From Mucor racemosus (lineage: Eukaryota > Mucoromycota > Mucoromycetes > Mucorales > Mucoraceae): a DNA stretch of 64,000 bases. Position numbers and translations under genes: made by a program. The notes under the pieces were generated by a model that had not been told where the DNA came from, ran no database searches, and was given only the letters and a program-made list of their open reading frames with translations. Of the stretch, positions 24,109-36,372 are shown piece after piece (position 1 is the first letter of the stretch; every line of letters starts with the position of its first letter). The stretch spans positions 744,001-808,000 of the forward strand of contig JAPEHQ010000002.1 of the NCBI GenBank assembly GCA_027405735.1, written 5' to 3'.

Positions 24109-27100
24109 ATGGCATCAAATATTCCTTCTGTAACTTCTGCTCCCATTAACTCTATTCTCGGTGCTCACATTACAGCTCCTGCTGCCAATGCTACACCTAT
24201 TAGTCGTTCCCCTCGTTCTCCCACTGCTCCTCATCGCCCTGCTGCTGCTTTAGAGGATCCCAAGGATGTAACAACTGCTGCTTTTGTTTTAAAGGATGGA
24301 ACTAGTTTCCAGGGTATTTCTTTTGGTTCTGAATCAAAGAGTATTTCCGGTGAATGTGTCTTCCAAACAGGTAAGGATTTGTGAAAATGCGGGGTAAGGG
24401 GTTAGCGTTAACGTTTGGAACGGGGCATGAATTTTGTTTTCGTTCCTGCGTGAGCAGTGTGATTGGGTGGGGAGGATGTTTTGTGTGTGGGGAGGATGTT
24501 TTGTGTGTGGGTGGATTCTGATATCCATTATCATCTAGGTATGGTTGGTTATCCTGAATCCTTAACCGATCCCTCTTACAGAGGTCAAATTTTGGTTGTT
24601 ACCTTTCCTTTGGTTGGTAATTATGGTGTTCCTTCTCGTACTGAAATGGACGAGTTATTAAAGGATCTCCCCAAGAGATTTGAATCCAATCAAATCCATA
24701 TTGCTGGTTTGATTGTTGGAAGTTACTCTCCTGATTATTCTCATTATCTTGCCGAGTCATCACTTTCTACCTGGTTGAAGGAAAATGATGTTCCTGCTCT
24801 CTATGGTATTGATACTCGTGCTATGACCAAGAAGATCAGAGATCAAGGTGTTACTTTGGCCAAGATTTTATTCCCTAAAAAGTCAAGTGGTCTTGATAAT
24901 GCTGCTTCTGTCCTCGGTCTCTCCAACGCTCAAGAAGAGTCCATCTCTGATGATGAACGTTGGATGAAATCCTATGAAAACGTTGATTGGGTTGATCCTA
25001 ATGAACGTAATTTAGTTGCTGAAGTTTCCATCAAGGAAGCCAAGGTTTACTATCCTGATCCTGCTAATGCCATCAAGACTCCTTCTGGTCGTACTATGCG
25101 TATTATTGCTGTTGATATTGGTATGAAATACAATCAAATCCGTTGTTTCGTTTACCGTGGCGTTGAACTCAAGGTTGTCCCTTGGGATTATGATTTCAAT
25201 GCTGAACCTGTTGATTCTTATGATGGTCTTTTCCTTTCTAATGGTCCTGGTGATCCCACTACTATTAACGTAACTGTTGAAAGAGTTCGTGAATACATCA
25301 AGAACATCAAGAAGCCTATTTTTGGTATTTGTTTGGGTCATCAAGTTATGGCTCTTGCTGCTGGTGCTCAAACTCTCAAGATGAAGTATGGTAACCGTGG
25401 CCATAACATTCCTTGTACCAACATGATTTCTGGTCGCTGTTATATTACATCTCAAAACCATGGTTATGCTGTTGATGCTGCTACTCTTCCCGAGAATTTC
25501 GAGGAACTTTTTGTCAATGCTAACGACGGTTCTAATGAAGGTTTGATTCATAAGAATTTGCCCATTTTCTCTGTTCAATTCCATCCTGAATCTACTCCTG
25601 GTCCTCGTGATACTGAATTCTTGTTTGATGTCTTTATCAACAACATCAAGGAATGTCTTGAAAAGAACATTTTGGCTCCTGTCCAAATGCCTGGTGGTAC
25701 CAAGGCCGAAAACATCAAGAAGAATCCCCGTGTTCATGTCAACAAGGTTCTCGTTTTGGGTTCCGGTGGTTTGTCCATTGGTCAAGCTGGTGAATTTGAT
25801 TACTCTGGTTCTCAAGCTATCAAGGCTTTGAAGGAAGAAGGTATCTATACCATTTTGATCAATCCCAACATTGCTACTATTCAAACTTCCAAGGGTTTGG
25901 CTGATAAGGTCTATTTCTTGCCTGTTACTCCTGAATTTGTCCGCAAGGTTATTGAATTTGAGAAGCCTGATGGTATTTATGTTACTTTTGGTGGTCAAAC
26001 TGCTTTGAGTGTCGGTATTGCTCTTAAGGATGAATTTGAAGGTCTCGGTGTCAAGGTTCTTGGTACTCAAATTGACACTGTTATTACTACTGAAGATCGT
26101 GATTTGTTTGCTCAAGCTTTGTTTGAAATCAATGAGAAATGTGCTCCATCTGCCTCTGCTGTTACTGTTGAAGAAGCGCTCGTTGCTGCCAAGGATATTG
26201 GTTACCCTGTCATTTGTCGTGCTGCTTATGCTCTTGGTGGTCTCGGTTCTGGTTTCGCTGATAACGAAAGTGAATTGATTGCTCTTTGTAACAAGGCATT
26301 TGCTACTTCACCTCAAGTTTTGGTTGAAAAATCCATGAAGGGTTGGAAAGAAATTGAATATGAAGTTGTTCGTGATTGTCAAGATAACTGTATTACTGTT
26401 TGTAACATGGAGAACTTTGATCCTCTCGGTATTCATACTGGTGATTCCATCGTTGTTGCTCCCTCTCAAACTCTTTCTGATGAAGATTACAACATGCTTC
26501 GTACTACTGCTGTCAACGTTATCCGTCATTTAGGTGTTGTTGGTGAATGTAACATTCAATATGCCTTGAATCCTTTCTCCAAGGAATACTGTATTATTGA
26601 AGTTAATGCTCGTCTTTCTCGTTCTTCTGCCCTTGCTTCTAAGGCTACTGGTTATCCTCTTGCTTTTGTTGCTGCCAAGCTTGGTTTGGGTATTCCTTTG
26701 AATGAAGTTTCTAACAGTGTTACCAAGGTTACTTGTGCTTGTTTTGAACCTTCTCTCGATTATGTTGTTGTCAAGATTCCTCGTTGGGATCTCAAGAAGT
26801 TCAACCGTGTAAGCACTGCTCTTTCTTCTTCCATGAAGTCTGTCGGTGAGGTTATGGCTATTGGTCGTACCTTTGAAGAAACCATGCAAAAGGCTATTCG
26901 TGCTATTGATTATAACCTTGTTGGTTTCAATTCTGTAAGTAATTTTGTGTGAATTAATATTGTATATTCTCTAATACATTTATAAATTATAGACTGATCT
27001 TATCAAGGATGAAGATCTTGATTATGAACTTACTAACCCTTCAGATCAACGTTTGTTTGCCATTGCTTATGCTATGGAGAAGGGTTATACTGTTGACCGT

Positions 27101-30100
27101 ATTTGGGAATTGACCAAGATTGACAAGTGGTTCTTGAACAAGTTGATGCGTATTCACAATCTCGGTGAGCGTCTTACTGGTTTTACCAAGGCTAATCTTC
27201 CCGGTAATTTGATCCGTTCTGCCAAACAACTCGGTTTCTCTGATCGTCAAATTGCCAACAAGATCAACAGTAATGAATTGGCTGTTCGTAGACTTCGTCA
27301 AGAATTTGGTGTTACACCTTTCGTCAAGCAAATTGATACTGTTGCTGCCGAATTCCCTGCATTTACCAACTATTTGTATATGACCTACAATGCTGTTGAA
27401 CACGATATCTCTTTCGAGGATAATGGTGTTATGGTTTTGGGTTCTGGTGTCTATCGTATTGGTTCTTCTGTAGAATTCGATTGGTGTGCTGTCCGCTCTA
27501 TTCGTACTCTTCGTCAAAAGGGTATCAAGACTGTTATGGTCAATTACAATCCTGAAACTGTCTCTACTGATTATGATGAAGCTGATCGTCTTTACTTTGA
27601 AAACATCAATTTGGAACGTGTTCTTGATATTTATGAAATTGAGAAATCTTCTGGTGTTATGATGTCTATGGGTGGTCAAACTCCCAACAACATTGCTTTG
27701 CCTTTGTATCGTCAAAATGTCAAGGTTCTTGGTACTTCTCCTGAAATGATTGATAATGCTGAAAACCGTTACAAGTTCTCTCGTATGTGTGATAACATTG
27801 GTGTTGATCAACCTCTTTGGAAGGAATTGACTAGTTATGAGGAGGCTGAAGTCTTCTGTGCCAAGGTTGGTTATCCCGTTCTTGTTAGACCTTCTTATGT
27901 TCTTTCTGGTGCTGCCATGAATGTAGTTTCTTCCAAGGATGATCTCGAGTCCTATCTCAAGGAAGCTGCTGCTGTTTCTCGTGATTACCCTGTTGTTATC
28001 TCCAAGTATATTGAAGATGCCAAGGAAATTGAAATGGATGCTGTTGCTTTAGATGGTAAAATGATTATGCATGTTGTTTCTGAACACGTTGAAAATGCTG
28101 GTGTTCACTCTGGTGATGCTACTTTGATCTTGCCTCCTCAAGATTTGGATCCTGAAACTGTTCGTAAGATTGAGGCTGCTACTGCCAAGATTGGTCGTGC
28201 CTTGAACATTACTGGTCCTTTCAACATTCAATTCATTGCCAAGGATAATGAAATCAAGGTTATCGAATGTAATGTTCGTGCTGCTCGTTCATTTCCCTTC
28301 GTTTCCAAGGTTCTCGGTGTTGATTTAGTTGAAATGGCTACTATTGCCATGTTGGGTCTTCCTGTTGAACCTTATCCTAAGGTTAACATCCCAAAGGATT
28401 ACGTTGGTATTAAGGTACCCCAATTCTCTTTCAGTCGTTTGTCTGGTGCTGATCCTATTTTGGGTGTTGAAATGGCTTCTACTGGTGAAGTTGCCTGTTT
28501 CGGTAAAGACAAGTATCAAGCTTATCTTAAGGCTTTGTTGGCTACCGGTTTTAGTTTGCCCAAGAAGAACATTTTGTTCTCTATTGGTTCTTACAAGGAA
28601 AAGCTTGAAATGTTGCCTTCTGTCAAGAAATTGCATGAACTTGGTTACAAACTTTTCGCTACTACCGGTACTGCTGATTTCATCTCTGAACATAACATCC
28701 CTGTCAAGCATCTCGATTCTTTGGATGCTGATACTGATGATAAGCTCAAGGCTGAATACTCTCTTCAACAACATTTGTCCAATAATTTGATTGACATGTA
28801 TATTAACTTGCCTTCCAGAAATCGTTTCCGTCGTCCTGCTTCTTACATGTCTAAGGGTTATCGTTCTCGTCGTATGGCTGTTGATTACTCTGTCCCTCTT
28901 TTAACTAATGTCAAGTGTGCCAAGTTGTTTGTCGAAGCTCTTGCTCGTAAGAAGGACTTTGAGATTCATGGTGTCGATTTCAAGACCAGTAGCAACACTG
29001 CTACTCTTCCTGGTCTCTTCAACATCAATGCATACTTACCTACTACCGATGATCTTGCTCAAGTAACTGAAGCTTCTCTCAAGTCTGGTTTAACCACTGT
29101 TTCTGCTGTTTGTGCTGATGTCAAGGATCAAGCTTCTCTTGAAGCTATTAGTGCTGTTGCTCACAAGAATGCCAGTGTTGATTACTTGCTCAACATTACT
29201 GCTACTGCCGAGAATGCTGATAAGCTTGAGGCTGTTGCCTCTTCTGCCGCTGCTGTTTATATCAATACTGATAAGATTGGTAGTGGTAATGTCTCTGTCT
29301 TTGACTCTGTCTTTGACTCATGGCCTAGCGATCAAGTTATGATCACTGAAGCCAAGGGTACTGATCTCGCTTCTATTTTATTGCTTGCTTCTATCCATAG
29401 CCGTGTTATCCACGTTTCCAATGTTACTAGCAAGGATGATTTGGCTTTGATTGAAATGACCAAGAACAAGGGCCTTAAGGTTACTTGTGATGTTTCTATT
29501 TACTCTCTTTTCCTCAACAATGCTGATGTTGACTCCAAATCATTACCCACTGTTGCTGATCAAGAAGGTTTGTGGAACAAATTGAGTGTTATCGACTGTT
29601 TCTCTCTCGGTTCTACTCCTGCTAAGCTTGATGGTGCTGCTACTGCTGGTATCGCTGAGGCTTTACCTATGCTTTTAACTGCTGTTGCTGAAGGTCGCTT
29701 GTCTATTCAAGACATTACCGAACGCATGAATGAGAATCCTAGACGTATCTTTGGTCTCTCTGCTCAACCTGACACTTATGTAGATGTTGAATTGGATCGT
29801 ACCAAGACTTGGAAGTCTGGTGTTCTTTCTGGAAAGAAAACCCAAGGCCTTGTCAGCCGTGTTGTTGTTAATGGTGTCACTGTCTTTATGGATGGTGTTG
29901 TCAGAATTGAAGGTACTTTGGGCCGTGATCTCTCTGTTCAAGCCAAGGCTGCTTCTGCTGTTTCTGATGTCGTTACTGCTCCCAAGAAGAAGAGTGAGTC
30001 TACTCCTGCTTCTATTGCTCACATCACTGATGTTCCTGAAACTGCTCCCGAGAGAAAATCTATTCAACCTTTCGATCCCATCAAGTTAGCTGGTGCTAGC

Positions 30101-31102
30101 GATCAACAATTGGTTCCTTTCACTTTGCCTAGCTACGAAATCTCTGCTTCTCTTGCTCGTGTTGTTAGCAGATCTCCTTTCTATCGTAAGCACATTTTAC
30201 GTTCCAAGCAATTCGACCGTAGCGATCTTCATTTGCTCTTTGGTGTTGCTCATGAGATGCGTAATCTTGTTGAACTTTATGGTTCCATCAACTTGTTGCA
30301 AGGTCGTGTTATGAGTACCATGTTTTTTGAACCCTCTACTCGTACATCTTCTTCATTTGAAGCTGCCATGTACCGCTTGGGTGGTAAGGTTGTCTCTGTT
30401 ACTGCCGCTACATCTTCTGTTCAAAAGGGTGAATCTCTTGCTGATACTGTCCGTACTCTTGGTTGTTACTCTGACATCATTATCCTTCGTCACCCTCAAC
30501 CTGGAAGTGCTCAAATTGCTGCCAAGTATTCCAAGGTTCCCATTATTAACGCTGGTGATGGTATTGGTGAACATCCTACTCAAGCTTTCTTAGATGTCTT
30601 TACTATTCGTGAAGAACTCGGTACTGTCAATGGTTTGACCGTTACTTTGGTTGGCGATTTGAAGAATGGACGTACTGTTCACTCTTTAGTTAAGATTTTG
30701 GCCTACTATCAAGTTACTATTAACTACGTTTGCCCTGATAGTTTGTCTATGCCCAAGGATGTCATTGAGGAAGTCGCCGCTGCTGGTATTAAGCAAAACT
30801 TTTACTCTTCTCTCGATGAAGTTATCGGTACTACTGATGTCTTGTATATGACTCGTGTCCAAAAGGAACGTTTCAGCACTGAAGAGGAATATCGTCGTGT
30901 TAAGGATGCTTTCATTTTGAACAATGATGTCTTAAGTAAGGCCAAATCTCAAATGATTGTCTTGCATCCCCTCCCTCGTGTCAATGAAATTGAACCTGAG
31001 GTTGATTTCGATCAAAGAGCTGCTTATTTCCGTCAAATGAGATATGGTCTCTACGTTAGAATGGCCTTGTTGGCTCTTGTTATGGGTACCCTCCGCGGTT
31101 AA
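24109..31102 (+). CDS. URA2: URA2/CAD-type protein: glutamine-dependent carbamoyl-phosphate synthase and aspartate carbamoyltransferase
   Basis: Exons 24109-24370, 24539-26934 and 26993-31102 give 2255 aa, the usual length of fungal Ura2. It makes carbamoyl phosphate from glutamine, bicarbonate and ATP and transfers it to aspartate, the first two steps of pyrimidine synthesis in the cytosol. Order: glutamine amidotransferase (nucleophile C352 in GICLGHQ; H436 and E438 in FHPES), two ATP-grasp CPSase halves starting near residue 489 ([17 protein letters not shown]), the MGS-like regulatory domain near 1412 (FATTGTADF), a degenerate dihydroorotase-like domain, then ATCase ([12 protein letters not shown] near 2000, [14 protein letters not shown] near 2211). 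The dihydroorotase HxH metal motif is absent ([12 protein letters not shown] instead), as in other fungal Ura2, so step three needs another enzyme. The UTP-sensing MGS domain implies feedback control. Intron 1 is long (168 nt) and contains a tandem duplication. Confidence 0.97.
24469..24511 (+). repeat. 21-bp tandem duplication inside URA2 intron 1
   Basis: The unit ggggaggatgttttgtgtgtg occurs twice in tandem. It has no stop in the frame of exon 2, so unspliced translation looks open, but the splice sites (gtaagg, tcatctag) remove it. Confidence 0.7.
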
Positions 31103-31497
31103 ATTCACCTCACTAAATTAATAATAATTTGTTCGCATTAGATGTCATAATGTAGATATTCAATTCCTTTTCTTTTATAAATATATATATATAGTAAATA
31201 AAAATTTGTTCCAATACAACTACGCAAAAGCAAGTGCCACTCTCTTCACTTATCTATTGTTGCAATTCTCATTAATATTGTGTATTTCAACTGACGATAA
31301 TTTTGTTGCATATAATTAATCTTATCCTAAGCACCCTTTAAGATGTACGTTGGACACTACTAAACAGATATGAATTGATCGCATTATGCTATCTAATGCT
31401 AAATTTTTTCTATATCTTACGAAATAGTCAGAAACACATAAGATGCACTGCTTTTTCTTTGAAAATTGGGTCGCATTTTACAAATCATCGTTTGATA
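31103..31497. other. URA2 3' flank
   Basis: Contains a likely poly(A) signal (taaataaaaa near 31195) after an AT-dinucleotide stretch. No gene. Repeat sequence begins at about 31498. Confidence 0.5.
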
Positions 31498-33105
31498 TGA
31501 CTGAATATTAATGAATTAGAGAAAATACAACTGGTAAAAAACTGATACCCAATGCACATTGAGGTCAAGATTGATAAAAGATGGTGTATTCATTGTGTAG
31601 TGGAAATCGCAACAATAATTTGATGGATAGAAATTGCAGGACCAAGGTGTTGTATTTGCCTCAGGATTTTGAAAAGAGTTTAAAAGTATACTTCATCAAA
31701 CTTACTTGGATGTTAAATACTCACCATGCGCTATTAGTATTGTCTTGTTTTTTATTCGATTGCTGTATTATTAAAACCAAACTTTTCATAGCTTATAAAA
31801 ATGACAATGGGATGTTTCTGATTTTAGATTGACATTCATCATGAGGCAGGCTAATGATACGTTTGATATTACTGTAGATGGAACCAGTCATTTTAATTTA
31901 TGGAATTTGAATGCAAATACCGAGAAACCATTTGTAAGTACTATTTAAGTTGGTTCTGGTAAAGCATTGAATAAATAGGCTTGGGATAAAAAGAGTAAAA
32001 AGGCGGCAATAGGTTCCAGTGATGGCCAAGTTTATTTTTATGTTTATGATATTGGAGAGGTAAGGCTAAACCACAATGTAAATCATCTTTAGCGCAATAA
32101 TTATCAAGTAAGACTAATATTCTCATCAAATGTGCTACCAAACAATATTAATGTGTATAAAGATTTACAGTAATAAGCTTGAATCAAGTGGGTACAGCAT
32201 CGTGAATTTTTGAAAAAGTTCACAAGTATTATAAAATCTCTTATTTTTAAGACTAACAAAGCTTATAAGCGGAATATTAATTTAGAAAATTATTTTTGTC
32301 CAGATCATCGATTTTGACATTTTTTAATTTTTTTTTCTGATTTTGCAAATCTAGAGTTAATTATACTACCAATTATAAAAATAAAAAATATACACATATA
32401 CAACATTTAGCGCTCTATTTGCTCAATAAAAAATAACAAAATTTTTTATTGCAAAATATTACATGAAAATCCTTTAACCAAAAATCCGTTTTTGGGGCAA
32501 AAGTGCAAAGTTTCATTATTTAACATTTTATATTAAGCTTTTATAAAATGTGTATTAGCTATAGCTATAATTTTTTCTCATAATGTAGTATATTTAAACG
32601 TTGATTTTGGTACCAAAATTTGATTTTTCTGATTTTTGATCAAAATCATGAGTGTTGGTAAGGATTAAATGAGCCCCGAAAATGTCCGCTACAAAAACTG
32701 AATTTTCAGACCGTACATGGTTAAATATAAGAAAAGTTAAAAAAAAGAAACGCTTTTTTATTTAAAACTTAGGTACACCATACTATAAGAGACTTACCTA
32801 TTCGATCTTATTATGCTCAATTACGGCGTCGCTCTACGGGCTCCCTTTTGCAATTTTTTAGTGAATGTATGTTATGATACACGGGGTTTCTGGTAAAAAA
32901 AAATGTATGTTTCTATGATAACATATATTGTTTATTTTGTTTAATTTATGGCTCATGCGTTGTGATGCTGCTTTTACATTGGCTGAAATGAGCAATTTAA
33001 CAGGGTTTTAAATGCGCTAAATAATGTAAAGCCTTGAAAATCCTTTTCTCCGTTTGTTGTTTCTCTCTTTTTGTTTTCATATTCCAAGGATATACTCACC
33101 GTTTG
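31498..33105 (+). repeat. Repeat family A with dynein fragment (copy at 31.5 kb)
   Basis: Plus-strand relative of the reverse complement of about 1800-350: first the segment also seen at 56.93 kb, then the dynein fragment (31852-32059), then the core shared with 4680-5400, 37.05-37.95 and 52.04-52.95 kb. The 83-codon frame at 31581-31832 belongs to the repeat and is not called a gene. The copy is clearly diverged from the inverted-repeat arms. Confidence 0.85.
31852..32059 (+). pseudogene. Dynein intermediate chain fragment (best copy)
   Basis: Frames read VDGTSHFNLWNLNANTEKPF, then VGSGKALNK, AWDKKSKK, AIGSSDGQ and YVYDIGE, with single stops and one small insertion. Cytoplasmic dynein intermediate chains end with a WD block of the pattern LWNLNxDTExP, then ALNxVRW, then VGDSEGxIxVYDVGE, so both order and spacing fit. 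The fragment ends at a donor-like gtaag, which suggests it was copied from genomic (intron-bearing) DNA rather than from mRNA. Pseudogene inside a repeat. Confidence 0.72.
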
Positions 33106-33504
33106 TATCAGGGTTATATTATATAAGGGGCAAGAGACACAGACAAAGACTTATTTGTTATGTTAAGGTTTATTTCAGAATATATAATAAGGAAAATGAT
33201 GAGGAGAACTGACGAAGAAATAAAAGGAATTATGAAAAGAAGGTGGTTATTTATACTAAGTTATTCAAGAGTCTAGTTCCCTTCATGAACTAGACTTCAG
33301 GGACACAGTGTTACTGAATTACTCTATAACTTGAATGCGAGTAAGTTGATATTGTAATGTGGTCATTGGTTGTGCCGCAGTGCGGGTAGTAATAGAATGT
33401 CTTGCATAAGCTGGAGATTGATATGCAATTCGGATAAGGTAATAATGCGTGATATGTTTAAGATAGTATTATAATAATAGATTAAGCTTGACAGGTTCAT
33501 GACA
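33106..33504. mobile_element. LTR-like solo element, 399 bp, target duplication GTTTG
   Basis: Flanked by GTTTG at 33101-33105 and 33505-33509; the paralogous empty site at about 53475-53490 has one GTTTG. The element starts TATCAGGG and ends CATGACA, so the inner termini are inverted but the 5' end is TA rather than TG. It holds a TATA-like attatataagggg and a perfect 7-bp palindrome pair (CTAGTTC / GAACTAG) near 33270-33292. A second 399-bp copy lies at 35721-36119. Confidence 0.83.
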
Positions 33505-33509
33505 GTTTG

Positions 33510-35188
33510 ATAAGGCATATTAGACTGTCAAGCTGGTATTCTTTGCTTTTACCTAAATACGCATGCTAACATAAGGGACTAATATTGTTAATGTAGGTAA
33601 CAGACTCTACTAGAGACTGTAATTTTTATTTAACCGCATTCAAAAATCAAATATCATTATTTACTACTGTATTGTTGGACGCATTTCTTGATGATTACCA
33701 GATCAAATCGAAGGCAATAATAATATATATACCTACTCAATGAAAAGCTAGAACTGGCTACAAACTCACAAAATATTTCAGAAAAGTGATAAATCTCAAA
33801 TGATATAGAAACACAAAAAAAGAATAATGAATAATTAATCTGATGTCTTGTCTAATAACCATAGTTTTGATCGTAGCTACTTACTGTATACTTGAAAACA
33901 AATCTTTTTACAGCTGACAATCGTAAAATAAAATAATAAGTTTAAAGAAGGTTAATTTGTTTAAATTTTATGTGTGGTAAAGTTGTTATGTCAATATCAT
34001 ATCCTAGGTCGCACATTCAAGGTCGCAGTCAATATTCGGTATTATAGTAAATCAACAGGTGTACACGTTGATTCACATGCGTCTTAGTAAATTGGTGTAA
34101 TGTTCTTAGATAGTAATTCTGTGTAATAGCTATAATGAAAAGTATATAAATACATCCTCTGGATGTATTGTTAATAAAAAGTGTAATATTTTGGCAAGAT
34201 TATTTCTTAAGACCGTTTTGACATTTCAAAAGTAACATTTATAATCTTAAATTTGGCTTGCATATAAATTTAAGCAGCAAGTGTTATATAAGTTTATACT
34301 TGAGCAAAAACCATTGTTGCTGTAAACATTATTATAGCCATAAACATATTTACAAATAATGATAACTAGTCGTAAATATATTGGTTCTTGCATGTATTGC
34401 TCTACATCAACAACGTATTGAATTGTATTATCTATAAGCTATATTAATAAAACCAAATGTAATTTAAAAGCCCATTCCAGTGCAAAAATGCAATGGAATT
34501 ATTGAGAAGGGCACGATGCTCATGTACAAACCAATTTGTGCATATACGATCAGCTCATTATGCTCATGGTCGGATTTTATTATTATGCATAAATAGGAAT
34601 ACTGATACGCTTATGGGCAATTCTACTATTATGCACACATAGGATTAATGTCTTGCATACGGACAGAATCTATAGTTCTACACATACAGGCTTTTCGCTA
34701 TGCTCGTGTGCAGTTTCTTTTGTTGTTCCCATTTGCATCTTGTTATCTTTTTAGCCATTATTCAGTGGGCGCAACAGACTCATCAGATTATTAGTGTGCA
34801 GCACAGGTCGGCCGTAGTGCTTTTATATATAAATCCTTTAAATTTATGATTTTATTGATTTTTTTTGAATCCGGTTATATCATATTATAATTTTCAAGTT
34901 AAATCCGTTATTAGACTAATAACGTTGTAGGTTGTATTTATGCTTTACTTAAAATAAGCCTTTGAATAATTAATAGCAATGCAATCGAACCTTAATTTTT
35001 GTATGAAATTTCAATACCTGCATCTTATAGCTGCTTGGAATATCTAAACAACCGCGTCCGGACTGCCCGGTAATGTTTTCTAAAAATTTAAAGCTTGGAA
35101 ATATCATTAGATGGCCGCTTCCGGAGATTGTTCGGCTTTTTTTTTTGCAAGAGTGGCCATTGGCAAAAATATGAATCATATACTACTA
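33510..35188 (+). repeat. Repeat T, copy 1
   Basis: Matches 53480-54905 closely along its length, except that copy 1 contains an extra 245-bp solo LTR (33984-34228). A minus-strand frame at 34970-35179 is preserved in copy 2 (54690-54896), but the near-identity of the DNA explains this. Words near 34980 and 54712 (caatcgaacc / cagtcgaacc) resemble Tc1/pogo-type terminal repeats, without a matching second end. Confidence 0.75.
33984..34228 (+). mobile_element. Solo LTR, 245 bp, target duplication AAAGT
   Basis: Starts TGTTATGTC, ends GACATTTCA (TG...CA with inverted ATGTCA words) and is flanked by AAAGT at 33979-33983 and 34229-34233. Repeat T copy 2 has the unoccupied site with a single AAAGT near 53945. 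A promoter-like gtatataaatac followed by aataaaaa sets the orientation as plus. Confidence 0.85.
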
Positions 35189-35718
35189 TGTTGTATGCCA
35201 CCAAGTACCATAAGTTATCATCTTCTACAGTATCAATACATCTTACAATCTATTGACTACGACATGTATTGCAGTGCAAAGGTTTGATATCGGATATAAG
35301 AAACTCCTAGAGTACTAAGTTTAATCCAGTAATTACCAAGAACGCTTGGGCCTCAATTATGACACCATATTATTTCATCCCAGCGGTTAATCAATCAAGT
35401 AGCTATCAAATCAACATCCAAGCACAATTAGCGCAGCATTGAAACAAAGCAACCCGCAATCTTTGCAAGAACGGTTAAATTATGATTGATCCATTTCAAT
35501 CCATAGATTACTATCAAACAGATCTAATAATACTTCAATAGTGCCTTAAATTACACCTCAGGATCTCAATGCCATATCAATGTAATAAGCCATACTTTTA
35601 TATCTAAATAAATGGTATCTTGTTTTTATTTTACAGTTGAAGAACTGATTCATTACTCATTCTCTTTTAATTGTATTCTTTTTTTAGTATTATTCATCAA
35701 ACCTAAAAATATACGACA
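35189..35718 (+). mobile_element. S-family LTR, about 530 bp
   Basis: Starts TGTTGTATGCC and ends ATACGACA, the ends of the complete copy at 36516-37049. Left flank tacta equals that of the 54906 copy; the right flank (gacat, interrupted by the 399-bp element) belongs to repeat family A. There is no target duplication, so this LTR sits at a recombination junction between different repeats. Confidence 0.75.
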
Positions 35719-35720
35719 GA

Positions 35721-36119
35721 TCTCAGGGTTATATTATATAAGGGGCAGGAGACACAGACAAAGACTTATTTGTTATGTTAAGGTTTATTTCAGAATATAT
35801 AATAAGGAAAATGATGAGGAGAACTGACGAAGAAATAAAAGGAATTATGAAAATAAGATGGTTATTTATACTAAATTATTCAAGAGTCTAGTTCCCTTCA
35901 TGAACTAGACTTCAGGGACACAGTGTTACTGAATTACTCTATAACTTGAATGCGAGTAAGTTGATATTGTAATGTGGTCATTGGTTGTGCCGCAGTGCGG
36001 GTAGTAATAGAATGTCTTGCATAAGCTGGAGATTGATATGCAATTCGGATAAGGTAATAATGCGTGATATGTTTAGGATAGTAGTATAATAATAGATTAA
36101 GCTTGACAGGTTCATGACA
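35721..36119. mobile_element. LTR-like solo element, 399 bp, target duplication ACAGA
   Basis: Second copy of the element at 33106-33504, the same length and nearly the same sequence, starting TCTCAGGG and ending CATGACA. It is flanked by ACAGA at 35716-35720 and 36120-36124. It inserted across the edge of the S-family LTR, so it is younger than that LTR. Two independent insertions with different 5-bp duplications fix the element's boundaries. Confidence 0.85.
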
Positions 36120-36140
36120 ACAGACATTATCATAAGATGG

Positions 36141-36372
36141 GCTGATGATACTGTACGTTTGATATTACTGTATTACTGTAGTAGATGGAACCAGTCAATT
36201 TGATTTATCTGATTTGAATGCAAATACCGAGGAACCATTTGTAAGTACTACTTAAGTTGGTTCTGGTAAAGCATTGAATAAATAGGCTTGGGACAAAGAA
36301 GATAAAAGGTGGCAATAATAGGTTTCAGTGATGGCCAAGTTTATGTTTATTATAGCTTATGATATTGGAGAG
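36141..36372 (+). pseudogene. Dynein intermediate chain fragment (copy at 36.1 kb)
   Basis: Reads VDGTSQFDL, LNANTEEPF, VGSGKALNK, AWDKEDK, then frameshifts before YDIGE, with the same donor-like gtaag after it. More damaged than the 31852 copy. Confidence 0.6.

Noticed and set aside
25012..26115. Long minus-strand frames inside URA2 (367 aa and others)
   Set aside because: They are antisense shadows caused by the codon usage of the URA2 exons.
34970..35179. Minus-strand frame conserved in both repeat T copies
   Set aside because: Conservation follows from recent DNA duplication; small indels and no family motif.
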